A stretch of 64,000 bases of DNA from Lentzea albidocapillata subsp. violacea (GCF_900100275.1 NZ_FNET01000005.1:1-64000); one strand, 5' to 3'; counted from the first letter of the stretch, positions 42,305-52,098 are shown. A program made the numbers and translations. The notes: generated by a model not told the origin, from the letters alone.

Positions 42305-43089
42305 CCCAGCGCGAGCGACGCGGGCGCGAAGTACCGCCCACGGTCGCCGCCGACGTCATCGACGCCGTGCACCATCAGCGCGCAGCCTCCGCGCGCCTCG
42401 TAGCCCTTGCCCAACAGGAACGCCGCCACCTCCGGGTCGCTCACGTCGACGCGGGACGGCCCGGCGCCGGCGGCCACGTCAGCGATGATCTCGCACGCCG
42501 CCGCCGCGTTCGGTGCCACGAGCGGACCGATGACCAACGTCTCACCCATGCGTCGCGTGCAGACGAAGCCGTCCTCCGCGATGTGAGGCGTGTAGACCGA
42601 TGACGGACCGAACACGTGCATCCAGAACGCCTCCCGCGTGAACCCGCTCGCCGCCCGGTCCAGCGCCACCACCGAGGGCAGGTCGCCCGACGTCGCCGGC
42701 CGCGTCACGCCGGCAGCCGCGCCGGTGATCTCGCCGTGGTACTCCAACGCACGCCCGACCGAGTGAAAGCCGAGCCGCTCGTACAGCGGCTCACCCATCG
42801 AGGTCGCGTACAGCACCGACGGACCCGTATCCAATATATTGGATATCAGAGCGCCCGCGATGCCCTTGCGCTCGGCCCACGAACCGACCAGCACGCCGCT
42901 GATCGCCTGCATCTCGGGATACGGCGTGACCAGGGTCGTGCCGAGCAGCCCGGTCTCGTCGAAGGCGCCGAAGCCCGGACCGAGGGCCAGCAGCATCTCC
43001 CACTGCGCTGGCGTCCAGCTCCAACCCCGGTCCGTCACGAGTTTCATGCACTCGGGTACGTCCTCGACACCAAGCCTGCGGATCTCCAC
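42301..43089 (-). CDS. GNAT-family N-acetyltransferase, copy 1 of tandem pair
   Basis: A 262-residue paralogue of the protein at 41507-42304, with RRLGVEDVPECMKLVTDRGW, the acetyl-CoA side YATSMGEPLYERLGF and a second GNAT-like half. It starts with GTG and its stop overlaps the ATG of the next gene. An 18-bp perfect AT-rich palindrome (42828-42845) lies in the coding sequence and encodes ISNILDT. The two genes form a small operon. Confidence 0.85.
   Translation of the reverse strand: MEIRRLGVEDVPECMKLVTDRGWSWTPAQWEMLLALGPGFGAFDETGLLGTTLVTPYPEMQAISGVLVGSWAERKGIAGALISNILDTGPSVLYATSMGEPLYERLGFHSVGRALEYHGEITGAAAGVTRPATSGDLPSVVALDRAASGFTREAFWMHVFGPSSVYTPHIAEDGFVCTRRMGETLVIGPLVAPNAAAACEIIADVAAGAGPSRVDVSDPEVAAFLLGKGYEARGGCALMVHGVDDVGGDRGRYFAPASLALG
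42827..42847. repeat. AT-rich palindrome inside a GNAT gene
   Basis: TATCCAATATATTGGATA (42828-42845) is a perfect palindrome in a GC-rich gene and resembles the arms of the large palindrome at 58264-58306 (shared ATATCCAATATAT). A degenerate relative lies at the equivalent place of the paralogue (42027-42046). Confidence 0.75.
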
Positions 43090-43192
43090 GGTTCATGAGC
43101 ACACACCGTGAGCAAAGCGGTAGCCACCCATTTTCGGCCGGACTAGCATCGACGGCACCAGATCCGAGCGACAGGAAGCAGGCCGGGGCCAC

Positions 43193-45325
43193 GTGGCCGA
43201 AGAAAACCAGCAGAACAACAAGGAAGGTCAGTCCCGGTTCGCCGTGCCGGAAGGTGCGGTGCTCACGCTGCTCGGGTCGCGCGACGAGAACCTCCGGCTC
43301 GCGGAGGAACTGCTCGACGCCGACGTGCACGTGCGCGGGAACGAGATCACCTTGTCCGGCGACCCCGCCGACGTGGCCTTCGCCGAACGCGTCTTCTCCG
43401 AGCTCATCACCCTCGCGGGCCGCGGCCAGGCCATCGACCAGAACGCCGTCCGCCGCATCGTCGCGATGCTCAGCGCGAACGAGGCCGAGTCGCCCGCCGA
43501 GGTCCTGAGCCTCGACATCGTCAGCCGCCGCGGCCGCACCATCAGGCCGAAGACGCTGAACCAGAAGCACTACGTCGACGCGATCGACAAGAACACGATC
43601 GTCTTCGGCATCGGCCCCGCCGGCACCGGCAAGACGTACCTCGCCATGGCCAAGGCCGTGCAGGCGCTGCAGGCCAAGCAGGTCAACCGCATCATCCTCA
43701 CCCGCCCGGCCGTCGAGGCCGGCGAGCGCCTGGGCTACCTGCCGGGCACGCTCTACGAGAAGATCGACCCGTATCTGCGGCCCCTCTACGACGCGCTGCA
43801 CGACATGGTCGACCCGGAGTCGATCCCGCGCCTCACGCAGGCTGGCACGATCGAGGTCGCACCGCTGGCTTACATGCGTGGCCGCGCGCAGCCGATCTTC
43901 ACGCCGGTGCTGACCCCGGAGGGCTATCGCCCGATCGGATCGCTGCAGGTCGGTGACCTGGTCATCGGCTCCAACGGCGAGCCGACCCCCGTGCTGGGCG
44001 TCTACCCGCAGGGTGAGAAGGACGTCTACCGCGTCACCGCGCAGGACGGTTCGTCGACGCTCGCGTGCGGTGAGCACCTCTGGACGGTCAGGACGGCGTC
44101 CGACCGCCGCCGGAACAAGCCGTGGCGGGTGCTCGAGACGCAGGAGATGATCGGCAACCTCCGTGCCGCTCACGCTCGCCGTTACGAGCTTCCGTTGCTG
44201 AGCGCGCCGGTGTGCCTGCCGGAACGCGAAGTGCCGATGGACGCCTACGCGCTGGGCCTGTTGCTGGGCGACGGGTGCATCACGGGCTCGACGACGCCGT
44301 CGTTCTCGACCGGTGACCCGGCCCTCGCCTTCGCACTCCAGATCGCGCTGGAGCCGGACATCGCGGTGATGAAGAAGAGCCGGGTCGACTACACGATGCG
44401 GCGCATCAGGACCCCTGGCGACGTGATCACGATCGCGAACCCGGTGACCGCTGTCATGCGTGAGCTGGAGCTGCTGGGCACGCGTTCGCACACCAAGTTC
44501 GTGCCGGAGCTCTACCTGCACAACAGCGCGGATGTGCGCCTCGCCGTCCTGCAGGGCCTGCTCGACTCGGACGGCGGCCCGGTCACCCAGCTCGGCCGCA
44601 CCTGCCGCATCCAGTACACGACGACGTCGGAACGGCTGCGGGACGACGTGGTCGCGCTGGTCCGGTCGCTCGGCGGCGTCGCCTACTGGCGCTGCCGTCC
44701 GGCCGAGGGACGCAAGCCAGGCAGGGCGAAGGGCCGTGACGTCGGCTACCGCCACGACGCGTACGTCCTCGACATCAGGCTGCCCGAGGGCGTCGAGCCG
44801 TTCCGGCTCGAGCGCAAGCGGGAGAAGTACCACGCCGCCGGTGGCGGCGGGCGTCCGATGCGGTTCATCGACAGCATCGAGCCCGCGGGTCGTACGCAGA
44901 CGGTGTGCATCCAGGTGGCGGCGCAGGACTCGCTGTACGTCACCGAGGACTACCTGCTGACGCACAACACGCTCAACGACGCGTTCATCATCCTCGACGA
45001 GGCGCAGAACACCACGCCCGAGCAGATGAAGATGTTCCTCACCCGTCTCGGCTTCGGCTCCAAGGTGGTCGTCACGGGTGACATCACCCAGGTCGACCTC
45101 CCCGGCGGCCAGCGCAGCGGCCTGCGCGTGGTCAGGGAGATCCTCGAGGGCGTCGAGGACGTGCACTTCTCGATCCTGACCAGCCAGGACGTGGTGCGCC
45201 ACCGCCTGGTCGGCGACATCGTCGACGCGTACGACAAGTGGCAGGTCCAGCAGGACGCCGTCGACCAGAACGGGCAACACCACGGACCCGGTGCACGCCG
45301 GGGGAACCAGCGGCGAGGACGATAG
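43193..45325 (+). CDS. phoH: PhoH-family ATPase, interrupted by an intein
   Basis: The 710-residue precursor codes for a PhoH-like P-loop ATPase of about 349 residues plus a 361-residue intein. The host protein has Walker [20 protein letters not shown] near residues 141-148 and, after the intein, Walker [21 protein letters not shown] and [16 protein letters not shown]. PhoH proteins are RNA-related ATPases; this one is the first gene of the phoH-ybeY unit, shared with ribosome maturation. The GTG at 43193 is used as start. ybeY follows after five bases. Confidence 0.95.
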   Translation: MAEENQQNNKEGQSRFAVPEGAVLTLLGSRDENLRLAEELLDADVHVRGNEITLSGDPADVAFAERVFSELITLAGRGQAIDQNAVRRIVAMLSANEAESPAEVLSLDIVSRRGRTIRPKTLNQKHYVDAIDKNTIVFGIGPAGTGKTYLAMAKAVQALQAKQVNRIILTRPAVEAGERLGYLPGTLYEKIDPYLRPLYDALHDMVDPESIPRLTQAGTIEVAPLAYMRGRAQPIFTPVLTPEGYRPIGSLQVGDLVIGSNGEPTPVLGVYPQGEKDVYRVTAQDGSSTLACGEHLWTVRTASDRRRNKPWRVLETQEMIGNLRAAHARRYELPLLSAPVCLPEREVPMDAYALGLLLGDGCITGSTTPSFSTGDPALAFALQIALEPDIAVMKKSRVDYTMRRIRTPGDVITIANPVTAVMRELELLGTRSHTKFVPELYLHNSADVRLAVLQGLLDSDGGPVTQLGRTCRIQYTTTSERLRDDVVALVRSLGGVAYWRCRPAEGRKPGRAKGRDVGYRHDAYVLDIRLPEGVEPFRLERKREKYHAAGGGGRPMRFIDSIEPAGRTQTVCIQVAAQDSLYVTEDYLLTHNTLNDAFIILDEAQNTTPEQMKMFLTRLGFGSKVVVTGDITQVDLPGGQRSGLRVVREILEGVEDVHFSILTSQDVVRHRLVGDIVDAYDKWQVQQDAVDQNGQHHGPGARRGNQRRGR
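43886..44968 (+). other. Class 3 intein with LAGLIDADG endonuclease, in PhoH
   Basis: The intein begins [13 protein letters not shown] after host residues MRGR and ends LLTHN before the host TLNDAF. Position 1 is Ala, so the usual N-terminal Cys/Ser is missing. The class 3 motif is present: Trp66 (CGEHLWTV), Cys341 (QTVCIQV) and Thr359 (LLTHN), and the +1 residue is Thr. Two dodecapeptide motifs of a homing endonuclease are seen, [10 protein letters not shown] and [12 protein letters not shown]. It sits in the conserved part of PhoH just before Walker B. Confidence 0.9.
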
Positions 45326-45330
45326 GCGTC

Positions 45331-45876
45331 GTGAGTATCGAGATCGCCAACGAGTCGGGTGTCGGAGTCGACGAAGGGTCCATCGTCTCCGCCGCCCGCT
45401 TCGCGCTGGACCGCATGGGCGTGAGCCCGCTGGCCGAACTGTCCGTCCTGCTCGTGGAGCTGGACGTGATGGCAGACCTGCACGAGCGCTGGATGGACCT
45501 GCCGGGTCCGACGGACGTCATGGCCTTCCCCATGGACGAGCTGGACTCCGCGCGCCGCCCTGACGCCGCGGGTCTCGGGCCCGCGCTGCTCGGGGACATC
45601 GTGCTGTGTCCCGCGTTCGCCAAGGACCAGGCCAAGAAGGCGGGCCACGGCCTGCTGGACGAGCTGCACCTGCTGACCGTGCACGGCGTGCTGCACCTGC
45701 TCGGCTACGACCACGCCGAGCCCGCCGAGGAACGTGAGATGTTCACGTTGCAGAACCGCATCCTCGGCGACTTCCGCACCGCGCGGGACGAGGCCGAACG
45801 GGCCGCGCACCAGCGCAGCACCGACGACAAGGTGCTCGGCGCGGTCGGCCTGGACGAGAAGAACGAAGAAGCCTGA
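45331..45876 (+). CDS. ybeY: Endoribonuclease YbeY (rRNA maturation factor)
   Basis: A 181-residue metalloprotein needed for 16S rRNA 3'-end processing and ribosome quality control. The zinc-binding motif is [11 protein letters not shown] near residues 118-128. The N-terminus [10 protein letters not shown] is typical. The GTG at 45331 follows phoH by five bases. A C-terminal extension of about 25 charged residues follows the core domain. The next gene, corC-like, starts after four bases. Confidence 0.94.
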   Translation: MSIEIANESGVGVDEGSIVSAARFALDRMGVSPLAELSVLLVELDVMADLHERWMDLPGPTDVMAFPMDELDSARRPDAAGLGPALLGDIVLCPAFAKDQAKKAGHGLLDELHLLTVHGVLHLLGYDHAEPAEEREMFTLQNRILGDFRTARDEAERAAHQRSTDDKVLGAVGLDEKNEEA

Positions 45877-45880
45877 CGCG

Positions 45881-47170
45881 ATGAGCGCCAACCCTGCCAG
45901 TGTGATCGTGCTGGCCGTTCTGCTCGTGCTGGCCGCAGGCCTGTTCGCGTGTGTGGATGCCGCTCTCGGCACCGTGTCACGCGCACGGGTGGAGGCCCTG
46001 CAACGGCAGGGTCGCTGGGGCACCGGGCAGTTGCTGAACGTCCTCAACGACCGGCCACGGCACGTCAACCTGTTGTTGCTGCTGCGCCTGGCCTGCGAGA
46101 TGTCGGCGGCGGTGCTGGTCACGACGGTGTTCCTCGACTACGTGGCACAGGACTGGCTCGCCGTCCTGTACTCGTGCCTGAGCATGCTCGTCGTGTCGTA
46201 CGTCCTCGTCGGCGTCGGACCGCGCACCATCGGCCGTCAGCACTCGTACGGCGTGAGCCTGCTCGCCGCGGGCACCGTCCGGCAGCTCGGGCGCGTGCTC
46301 GGGCCGCTGTCCAAGCTGCTGATCCTCGTCGGTAACGCCATCACGCCCGGTAAGGGTTTCCGCGAGGGTCCGTTCAGCTCGGAGGTCGAGCTGCGTGAGC
46401 TCGTCGACATGGCGCAGGAACGTGGCGTCGTGGACGAGGGCGAGCGCGAGATGATCCACTCGGTGTTCGAGCTGGGCGACACCATCACGCGCGAGATCAT
46501 GGTGCCGCGCACCGAGATCGTGTGGATCGAGCAGTCGAAGTCGCTGCGGCAGGCGCTCGCGCTGTCGTTGCGCACGGGCTACACCCGCATCCCGGTGATC
46601 GGCGAGAGCGTCGACGACGTGCTCGGCGTGGTGAACCTCAAGGACCTGATGCGGGCCACGCTCGCCGAGGACGAGGACCCGAAGAGCGTCGCCGAGCTGA
46701 TGCGCCCGATGAGCTTCATCCCGGACTCGAAGCCCATCGCGGACCTGCTGCGCGAGATGCAGGTGTCGCGCCGGCACATGGCGATCGTCGTGGACGAGTA
46801 CGGCGGCACCGCCGGCCTGCTGACCATCGAGGACATCCTCGAGGAGATCGTCGGCGAGATCACCGACGAGTCCGACACCGACGACCGCCCGCCGGTCGAG
46901 CACCTGGAGGACGGCGCGGTGCGGGTCAGCGCGCGCCTGCCGGTGGACGACCTAGACGCGTTGTTCGGCACCGAGCTCGACGACCATGAGGTGGAGACCG
47001 TCGGCGGCCTGCTCGCGCAACGGCTCGGGCGCGTGCCGCTGCCCGGCACCGAGGCGGAGATCGCCGGCCTGCGCATGCGGGCCGAGGGCGGCAAGGACGA
47101 ACGCGGCCGCATTCGCGTCACCACCGTGCTCGTACGTCCCGTGCAGAAGGAGAACGATGACGATGCCTGA
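45881..47170 (+). CDS. CNNM/HlyC/CorC-type transporter-like protein
   Basis: A 429-residue membrane protein. An N-terminal CNNM domain with three to four helices (VIVLAVLLVLAAGLFACVDA, VLYSCLSMLVVSYVLVG) is followed by two CBS domains (IMVPRTEIVWIEQ, TRIPVIGES, and AIVVDEYGGTAGLLTIEDIL) and a C-terminal CorC_HlyC domain. Proteins of this type are linked to magnesium/cobalt balance. It belongs to the phoH-ybeY-corC-era run, conserved in actinobacteria, and overlaps the next gene by 14 bases. Confidence 0.93.
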   Translation: MSANPASVIVLAVLLVLAAGLFACVDAALGTVSRARVEALQRQGRWGTGQLLNVLNDRPRHVNLLLLLRLACEMSAAVLVTTVFLDYVAQDWLAVLYSCLSMLVVSYVLVGVGPRTIGRQHSYGVSLLAAGTVRQLGRVLGPLSKLLILVGNAITPGKGFREGPFSSEVELRELVDMAQERGVVDEGEREMIHSVFELGDTITREIMVPRTEIVWIEQSKSLRQALALSLRTGYTRIPVIGESVDDVLGVVNLKDLMRATLAEDEDPKSVAELMRPMSFIPDSKPIADLLREMQVSRRHMAIVVDEYGGTAGLLTIEDILEEIVGEITDESDTDDRPPVEHLEDGAVRVSARLPVDDLDALFGTELDDHEVETVGGLLAQRLGRVPLPGTEAEIAGLRMRAEGGKDERGRIRVTTVLVRPVQKENDDDA

Positions 47171-47495
47171 CGTCGACCCCGAGAACGCCAAGCTCATCAC
47201 GCTGGCGCGGTCCGTGCGAGCGCGCAACGGCGCCGAGGAGGGAGCGGCGGTGCGGGACCTCGACGGCCGCACCTACAACGCCTCCACCGTCTCGTTGCCG
47301 TCGCTGAAGCTCACCGCGCTGCAGGCGGCGATCGCGGCAGCCGTGTCGAGTGGTGCCGAGGGGCTGGAGGCGGCGGCGGTCGTCACCGAGTCGAACCGGG
47401 TGGACGGGGAGTCGCTGGCGGCCATGCGTGACCTCACGCCCTCCGGCCCGGTGCTTCTCGCGAACCTCTCGGGCGAGCTGCGCAAGCAGTTCTAG
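47157..47495 (+). CDS. Cytidine deaminase-like protein without zinc ligands
   Basis: A 112-residue protein in the position of mycobacterial Rv2365c. It shows the deaminase-fold pattern (ALQAAIAAAVSSGAEGLEAAAVV, DLTPSGPVLLANLSGE) but no HAE or PCxxC motif, so zinc-dependent deamination is unlikely. A role next to Era is suggested by conserved position only. AAGGAG lies before ATG 47157; ATG 47163 is an alternative. Confidence 0.8.
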   Translation: MTMPDVDPENAKLITLARSVRARNGAEEGAAVRDLDGRTYNASTVSLPSLKLTALQAAIAAAVSSGAEGLEAAAVVTESNRVDGESLAAMRDLTPSGPVLLANLSGELRKQF

Positions 47496-47548
47496 GTGGT
47501 CGGAAGGCCCCGCGAACGGCCAGAACGAGCTAGAGGGACAATGGACGG

Positions 47549-48445
47549 ATGGATGGTTACCGCTCCGGGTTCGCGTGCTTCGTCGGCCGCCCGAACGCAG
47601 GGAAGTCGACGCTGACGAACGCGCTGGTGGGCACGAAGGTCGCCATCACGTCCAGCAAGCCGCAGACCACGCGGCACACGATCCGCGGCATCGTGCACCG
47701 CGAGGACGGCCAGCTCGTGCTGGTCGACACGCCCGGTCTGCACCGGCCGCGCACGTTGCTCGGCCAGCGGCTCAACGACCTGGTGCGCGAGACGTGGTCG
47801 GAGGTCGACGTCGTCGGCTTCTGCGTGCCCGCGGACCAGAAGGTCGGCCCCGGTGACAAGTTCATCGCCGCCGAGCTGGAGAAGGTCGCCAAGCGCACGC
47901 CCGTGCTCGGCATCGTCACCAAGACGGACCTGGTGTCGCAGCAGCAGGTGATGGAGCAGTTGCTCGCGCTGCAGAAGATCATGGAGTTCGCCGAGATCAT
48001 CCCGGTGTCCGCGGTGGACGGCTTCCAGGTCGACACGCTGAGCGACCTGCTGCTGAAGAAGCTGCCGGAGGGCCCGCAGCTGTTCCCGGACGGCGACCTG
48101 ACCGACGAGCCGGAGCAGACCCTGGTCGCCGAGCTGATCCGCGAGGCCGCGCTGGAGGGTGTGCGCGACGAGCTGCCGCACTCCATCGCCGTGGTGGTCG
48201 AGGAGATGGAGCCGCGGGAGGGTCGCAACGACCTGATCGACATCCACGCGTTCGTGTTCGTGGAACGGTCGTCGCAGAAGGCGATCATCCTGGGACATCG
48301 GGGCGAGCGGCTCAAGCAGGTCGGCATGGAGGCGCGCAAGCAGATCGAGCGTCTGCTGGGCAGCCGGGTGTACCTGAACCTGCACATCAAGATCGCCAAG
48401 GACTGGCAGCGGGACCCGAAGCAGTTGCGCCGCCTGGGATTTTAG
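47549..48445 (+). CDS. era: GTPase Era
   Basis: A 298-residue ribosome-assembly GTPase. G1 GRPNAGKSTLTNALVG, G2 region TTRHTIRGI, G3 DTPGLHRP and G4 TKTD (in place of NKxD, a variant common in actinobacteria) are present, followed by the C-terminal KH domain (AIILGHRGERLKQVGMEAR). It binds the 3' end of 16S rRNA. The protein ends LRRLGF, the usual Era end, and its TAG stop straddles the left edge of a MITE. Confidence 0.95.
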   Translation: MDGYRSGFACFVGRPNAGKSTLTNALVGTKVAITSSKPQTTRHTIRGIVHREDGQLVLVDTPGLHRPRTLLGQRLNDLVRETWSEVDVVGFCVPADQKVGPGDKFIAAELEKVAKRTPVLGIVTKTDLVSQQQVMEQLLALQKIMEFAEIIPVSAVDGFQVDTLSDLLLKKLPEGPQLFPDGDLTDEPEQTLVAELIREAALEGVRDELPHSIAVVVEEMEPREGRNDLIDIHAFVFVERSSQKAIILGHRGERLKQVGMEARKQIERLLGSRVYLNLHIKIAKDWQRDPKQLRRLGF

Positions 48446-48607
48446 TGCCGTGACCTCCAGTCTTCACCGCGTCTTCCGGCGCCCAGCAGGCCACCTCACG
48501 GCACCGGCCCCGCGCCCCCATATGCCCGATATGAGGGCGCGGGGCCGGCACCGCGATGCGACCGTCTGAACGTCGAAACACGAGGTAAAGACCGGAGGTC
48601 ACGGCAC
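48445..48607. mobile_element. MITE-like element, family 2, copy A (era-recO gap)
   Basis: A 163-base element with long inverted ends: GTGCCGTGACCTCC at left and GGAGGTCACGGCAC at right, flanked on both sides by TA. The inner part holds a strong GC hairpin around CATATGCCCGATATG. It fills the whole era-recO gap. Its relative is at 56534-56680. The right end carries a GGAGG ten bases before the recO start. Confidence 0.85.
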
Positions 48608-48608
48608 T

Positions 48609-49361
48609 ATGGCACATCTGTACGGCGACACCGGCATCGTGCTTCGCGTGCAGAAGCTCGGTGAAGCCGACCGGATCATCACCTTCCTGACCCAGAAGCA
48701 CGGCAAGCTCCGCGCCGTGGCCAAGGGCGTGCGCCGCACGTCGTCGAAGTTCGGCGCGCGGCTGGAGCCGTTCTGCCACGTCGACGTGCAGTTCCACCCC
48801 GGCCGGTCGCTCGACATCATCACGCAGGTGCAGACGCTGGACGCGTTCGGCGTCGGCATCGTCACGGACTACCAGCGCTACACGGCCGCGTGCGCCATCT
48901 TGGAGACCGCTGACCGGCTCACGGCCGAAGAGGGCGAACCGGTCTTGCGGCTGTACATGCTCGTGGCCGGGGCGTTGCGGGCGTTGTCGAACGGTGAGCG
49001 GGACCCGTCGCTGCTGCTGGACGCGTTCCTCATGCGTGCGATGGCGTTCGCGGGATGGGCGCCCGCGGTGAACGAGTGTGCGAAGTGCGGCGATCCCGGT
49101 CCGCACCGGGCGTTCAGCATCCAGGCGGGCGGCTCGTGCTGCCCGAACTGCCGTCCCGCCGGCTCGTCGTCGCCGTCCCAGGACACGCTGACGTTGCTCT
49201 CGGCGTTGCTGCACGGCCGGTGGACCGTGGTCGACGAGATCCCGCACATCGCCCGTCGTGACGCGAGTGGCCTGGTCGCGGCGCATCTGCAGTGGCACCT
49301 CGAACGGCAGCTCAGGTCGTTGCCTTTGGTCGAGCGAAAGGCACAGCCGGCAGACGGCTAA
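48609..49361 (+). CDS. recO: DNA repair protein RecO
   Basis: A 250-residue recombination mediator that loads RecA in the RecFOR pathway. The OB-fold N-terminus has [20 protein letters not shown] and [16 protein letters not shown], and the zinc site is CAKCGDPG with CCPNC. The A of the ATG is part of the TA that flanks the MITE, and the ribosome site is within the MITE end, so the insertion has supplied or replaced the native start context. uppS lies 49 bases downstream. Confidence 0.94.
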   Translation: MAHLYGDTGIVLRVQKLGEADRIITFLTQKHGKLRAVAKGVRRTSSKFGARLEPFCHVDVQFHPGRSLDIITQVQTLDAFGVGIVTDYQRYTAACAILETADRLTAEEGEPVLRLYMLVAGALRALSNGERDPSLLLDAFLMRAMAFAGWAPAVNECAKCGDPGPHRAFSIQAGGSCCPNCRPAGSSSPSQDTLTLLSALLHGRWTVVDEIPHIARRDASGLVAAHLQWHLERQLRSLPLVERKAQPADG

Positions 49362-49410
49362 TGTGGCGGCTACCCGAAAACGGTTGTCGCCCGAGAGGAT
49401 GCCGAGCCCC

Positions 49411-50235
49411 ATGTTGCGTCGCCGCCGCTCTGAGCGTGAGAAGCGCGTACCGCGCCCGCCGGAGCCGCACGAGTCCGGTGCGACGCCCCCGGACATCCCC
49501 GCCGACTTGGTGCCCAAGCACATCGCGATCGTGATGGACGGCAACGGCCGTTGGGCGAACCAGCGCGGGCTGTCGCGGGTGGAGGGGCACAAGCGCGGTG
49601 AGCAGGTCGTGCTCGACGTCGCGAAGGGCTCCATCGAGCTGGGCGTGAAGTGGCTCTCGCTCTACGCCTTCTCCACGGAGAACTGGAAGCGCAGCCCCGA
49701 AGAGGTCCGCTTCCTGATGAACTTCAACCGCGACGTGATCGCGCGCCGCACCGACGAGCTGGACGAGATGGGTGTCCGCATCCACTGGGCCGGCCGCTCG
49801 CCGAAGCTGTGGGGCAGCGTCATCAAGCAGCTGCAGGAGGCCGAGGTCCGCACGGCCGAGAACGACGTGCTGAACCTCGTGATGTGCGTGAACTACGGCG
49901 GCCGCGCGGAGATCGGCGACGCCGCCCGCGAGGTCGCGCGCCTGGTCGCCGCCGGGAAGATCAACCCGGACAAGGTCGACGAGCGCACCCTCGCGAAGTA
50001 CCTGTACAAGCCGGAGATGCCCGACGTCGACCTGTTCATCAGGCCGTCCGGTGAACAGCGCATCTCGAACTTCCTGCTGTGGCAGTCCGCGTACGCCGAG
50101 ATGGTGTACCAGGACATCCTGTGGCCCGATTTCGACCGCCGCGACCTGTGGCGCGCTTGCGAGAAGTTCGCGGGCCGCGACCGCCGCTTCGGCGGTGCCG
50201 TCGACAAACCCGGCGAGGAGGCGGTGTCGTCGTGA
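49411..50235 (+). CDS. uppS: Isoprenyl (undecaprenyl-type) diphosphate synthase
   Basis: A 274-residue cis-prenyltransferase that makes the lipid carrier for cell-wall synthesis. [18 protein letters not shown] holds the catalytic Asp, and ends with [19 protein letters not shown] and [14 protein letters not shown], the family signature. ATG 49411 has GAGAGG 12 bases upstream; ATG 49399 directly adjoins it and would add four residues. It continues the era-recO-uppS order. Confidence 0.92.
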   Translation: MLRRRRSEREKRVPRPPEPHESGATPPDIPADLVPKHIAIVMDGNGRWANQRGLSRVEGHKRGEQVVLDVAKGSIELGVKWLSLYAFSTENWKRSPEEVRFLMNFNRDVIARRTDELDEMGVRIHWAGRSPKLWGSVIKQLQEAEVRTAENDVLNLVMCVNYGGRAEIGDAAREVARLVAAGKINPDKVDERTLAKYLYKPEMPDVDLFIRPSGEQRISNFLLWQSAYAEMVYQDILWPDFDRRDLWRACEKFAGRDRRFGGAVDKPGEEAVSS

Positions 50236-50630
50236 ACGCGAGTGGTGAGGCCCTGGAGGCCGCGCGCAAGGCGTTGGAGCTGTTCCACGACGTCTCCGTG
50301 GACGACGACGGCGCGTTGAGCTTCCGCCACGGCGACGTGCCGTGCGCGGTGCAGGGCATGGAACTGGCCGAAGGGCTGACGGTGCTCTCGCTGACGGTCG
50401 TCGTCGCGTGGGACCTGGTCGGCGACGTGGCCGTGTGGGTGGCCGAACGCGCTGGTCAGGGCCTGTTCGGGACGTTGGGTGTCATCGCGTCCGAACGAGG
50501 CACGGACGTGATGCTCCGGTACGCCTTCCCGGCGGACGGCCTCAAGCCCGAGCCGCTGAGCACGCTGCTCATGCTCGTCGTGTCGACCGCCTCGCAGGTG
50601 CGCGGCGAGCTCCTCTCCCGGTTTTCTTGA
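50232..50630 (+). CDS. Conserved-looking protein of unknown function
   Basis: A 132-residue protein starting with GTG four bases before the end of uppS, so translationally coupled. It has alternating strands and helices ([43 protein letters not shown] in shorter pieces), reminiscent of YbjN-type or chaperone-like folds. No motif fixes a function. Confidence 0.72.
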   Translation: MNASGEALEAARKALELFHDVSVDDDGALSFRHGDVPCAVQGMELAEGLTVLSLTVVVAWDLVGDVAVWVAERAGQGLFGTLGVIASERGTDVMLRYAFPADGLKPEPLSTLLMLVVSTASQVRGELLSRFS

Positions 50631-50644
50631 GAAAGGACCCTTCC

Positions 50645-51091
50645 ATGGGTGGCGTGATCATTTACGAGCCGGAAGAGGACTCGGACGTCAACGAGTTCCC
50701 GTGGACCGTCACGTTCGAGCCCTCGGGCGGCGACGACTGGGACTCGTTCATCTGCGGCCCGTACGAGCGTGACCACGCCGTCGCGCTGGCCGAGGCCGTG
50801 GCGCTGGACGACGCCGAGGGCGGCGTGCTGGCCATCGTGAAGCCGATGCTGCCCGCGCTGTCGGCCGAGGACGTCTCCGCGACGATCGAGGAGCTCCGCG
50901 AGGCCGCCCTCGAAGAGGAGGCCGACGACGAGGAGACTGTCAACGGCACTCCGGTCGACTTCGACGACGACGACCTCGAAGAGGAGGAGGCGGAGTTCGA
51001 CGAGCCGCCCTCGCCCGAGGAGATCCGTGAGGGCATGGCGCGCCAGTACCGCCGCCTGCTGGACCTGGACGCGGACGCGGACGCGGAATGA
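50645..51091 (+). CDS. Acidic protein of unknown function
   Basis: A 148-residue protein (MGGVIIYEPEEDSDVNEFPW) with a compact N-terminal domain and a strongly acidic C-terminal half full of Asp and Glu. It follows the previous gene by 14 bases and overlaps the permease by four. No family is recognised. Confidence 0.7.
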   Translation: MGGVIIYEPEEDSDVNEFPWTVTFEPSGGDDWDSFICGPYERDHAVALAEAVALDDAEGGVLAIVKPMLPALSAEDVSATIEELREAALEEEADDEETVNGTPVDFDDDDLEEEEAEFDEPPSPEEIREGMARQYRRLLDLDADADAE

Positions 51092-52098
51092 CTATCACCG
51101 GCGAGATCCGCTCGTCGAAGCGGCGCTCGGGCCCGCATCGGCTGAAGATCACGTCGTTGGAGGTGCTGTGCGGGATCCTCGTTCTCGCACTGCTCTTCCA
51201 GTCCAGGCTCGTCGACCTGCTCGACGCGCCGAAGCTGCGGACGGCGTCGACGGTGTTCGTGGCGATCTGCGTGCAGGCGATGCCGTTCCTGGTGCTGGGC
51301 GTGCTGATCTCGGGCGCCATCGCGGCGTTCGTGCCGCCCTCGGCCCTGCGCCGGTTGCTGCCTTCGAAGACCGCGCTGGCCGTGCCCGTGGCCGGTGTCG
51401 CGGGCATCGCCCTGCCGGGCTGTGAGTGCGCCTCGGTGCCGGTCGCGAAGCGGTTGATGCAGCAGGGTGTCGCGCCGGCCGTGGCGCTGACGTTCCTGCT
51501 GGCCGCACCCGCGGTGAACCCGATCGTGCTGGTGTCGACCGCTGTGGCGTTCAACGACACCCCGATGATGGTCGTCGCGCGGTTCGCCGGCTCGTTGCTG
51601 ACCGCGATGATCATGGGCTGGCTGTGGGTGCGCTTCGGCAAGATGGAGTGGATCGCCGAACGCGCGCTGGCACGCATGGCCGACCACTCCGGTAGGTCGA
51701 AGTGGGCCGTGTTCGCCGAGAGCGCGCGGCACGACCTGGTGGACGCCGGCGGGTTCCTGGTACTCGGCGGGCTGTTCGCGGCGGCGTTCAAGACGTTCGT
51801 GCCGACCGCGTGGATGCAGACGCTGGGCGGCCAGATCGTGCTGGGCGTGATCGTGATGGCCCTCCTGGCCGTCATCCTCGCGCTGTGCTCGGAGGCCGAC
51901 GCCTTCGTGGCGGTGGCGTTCTCCGCGCTGCCCCTGCTGCCGCGCCTGGTGTTCCTCGTCGTCGGCCCGGCCGTCGACGTGAAGCTGATCGCGCTGCAGG
52001 CCGGTGCGTTCGGCAAGTCCTTCGCGTTCCGCTTCGCACCCGCTACCTTCGTGGTGGCGATCTTGTGTGCCGTGGTGAGTGGAGTGGTGCTGCTGTGA
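51088..52098 (+). CDS. Permease of the YraQ/DUF318 family
   Basis: A 336-residue membrane protein with eight or so helices. The hallmark GIALPGCECASVPVAKRLM holds a Cys-Glu-Cys group, and FLLAAPAVNPIVLVST repeats the family symmetry. Such permeases are often linked to metal or arsenic handling. The partner gene follows with a 4-base overlap, and the Zur and ArsR genes lie next to them in convergent orientation, hinting at a metal-related transporter. Confidence 0.88.
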   Translation: MTITGEIRSSKRRSGPHRLKITSLEVLCGILVLALLFQSRLVDLLDAPKLRTASTVFVAICVQAMPFLVLGVLISGAIAAFVPPSALRRLLPSKTALAVPVAGVAGIALPGCECASVPVAKRLMQQGVAPAVALTFLLAAPAVNPIVLVSTAVAFNDTPMMVVARFAGSLLTAMIMGWLWVRFGKMEWIAERALARMADHSGRSKWAVFAESARHDLVDAGGFLVLGGLFAAAFKTFVPTAWMQTLGGQIVLGVIVMALLAVILALCSEADAFVAVAFSALPLLPRLVFLVVGPAVDVKLIALQAGAFGKSFAFRFAPATFVVAILCAVVSGVVLL

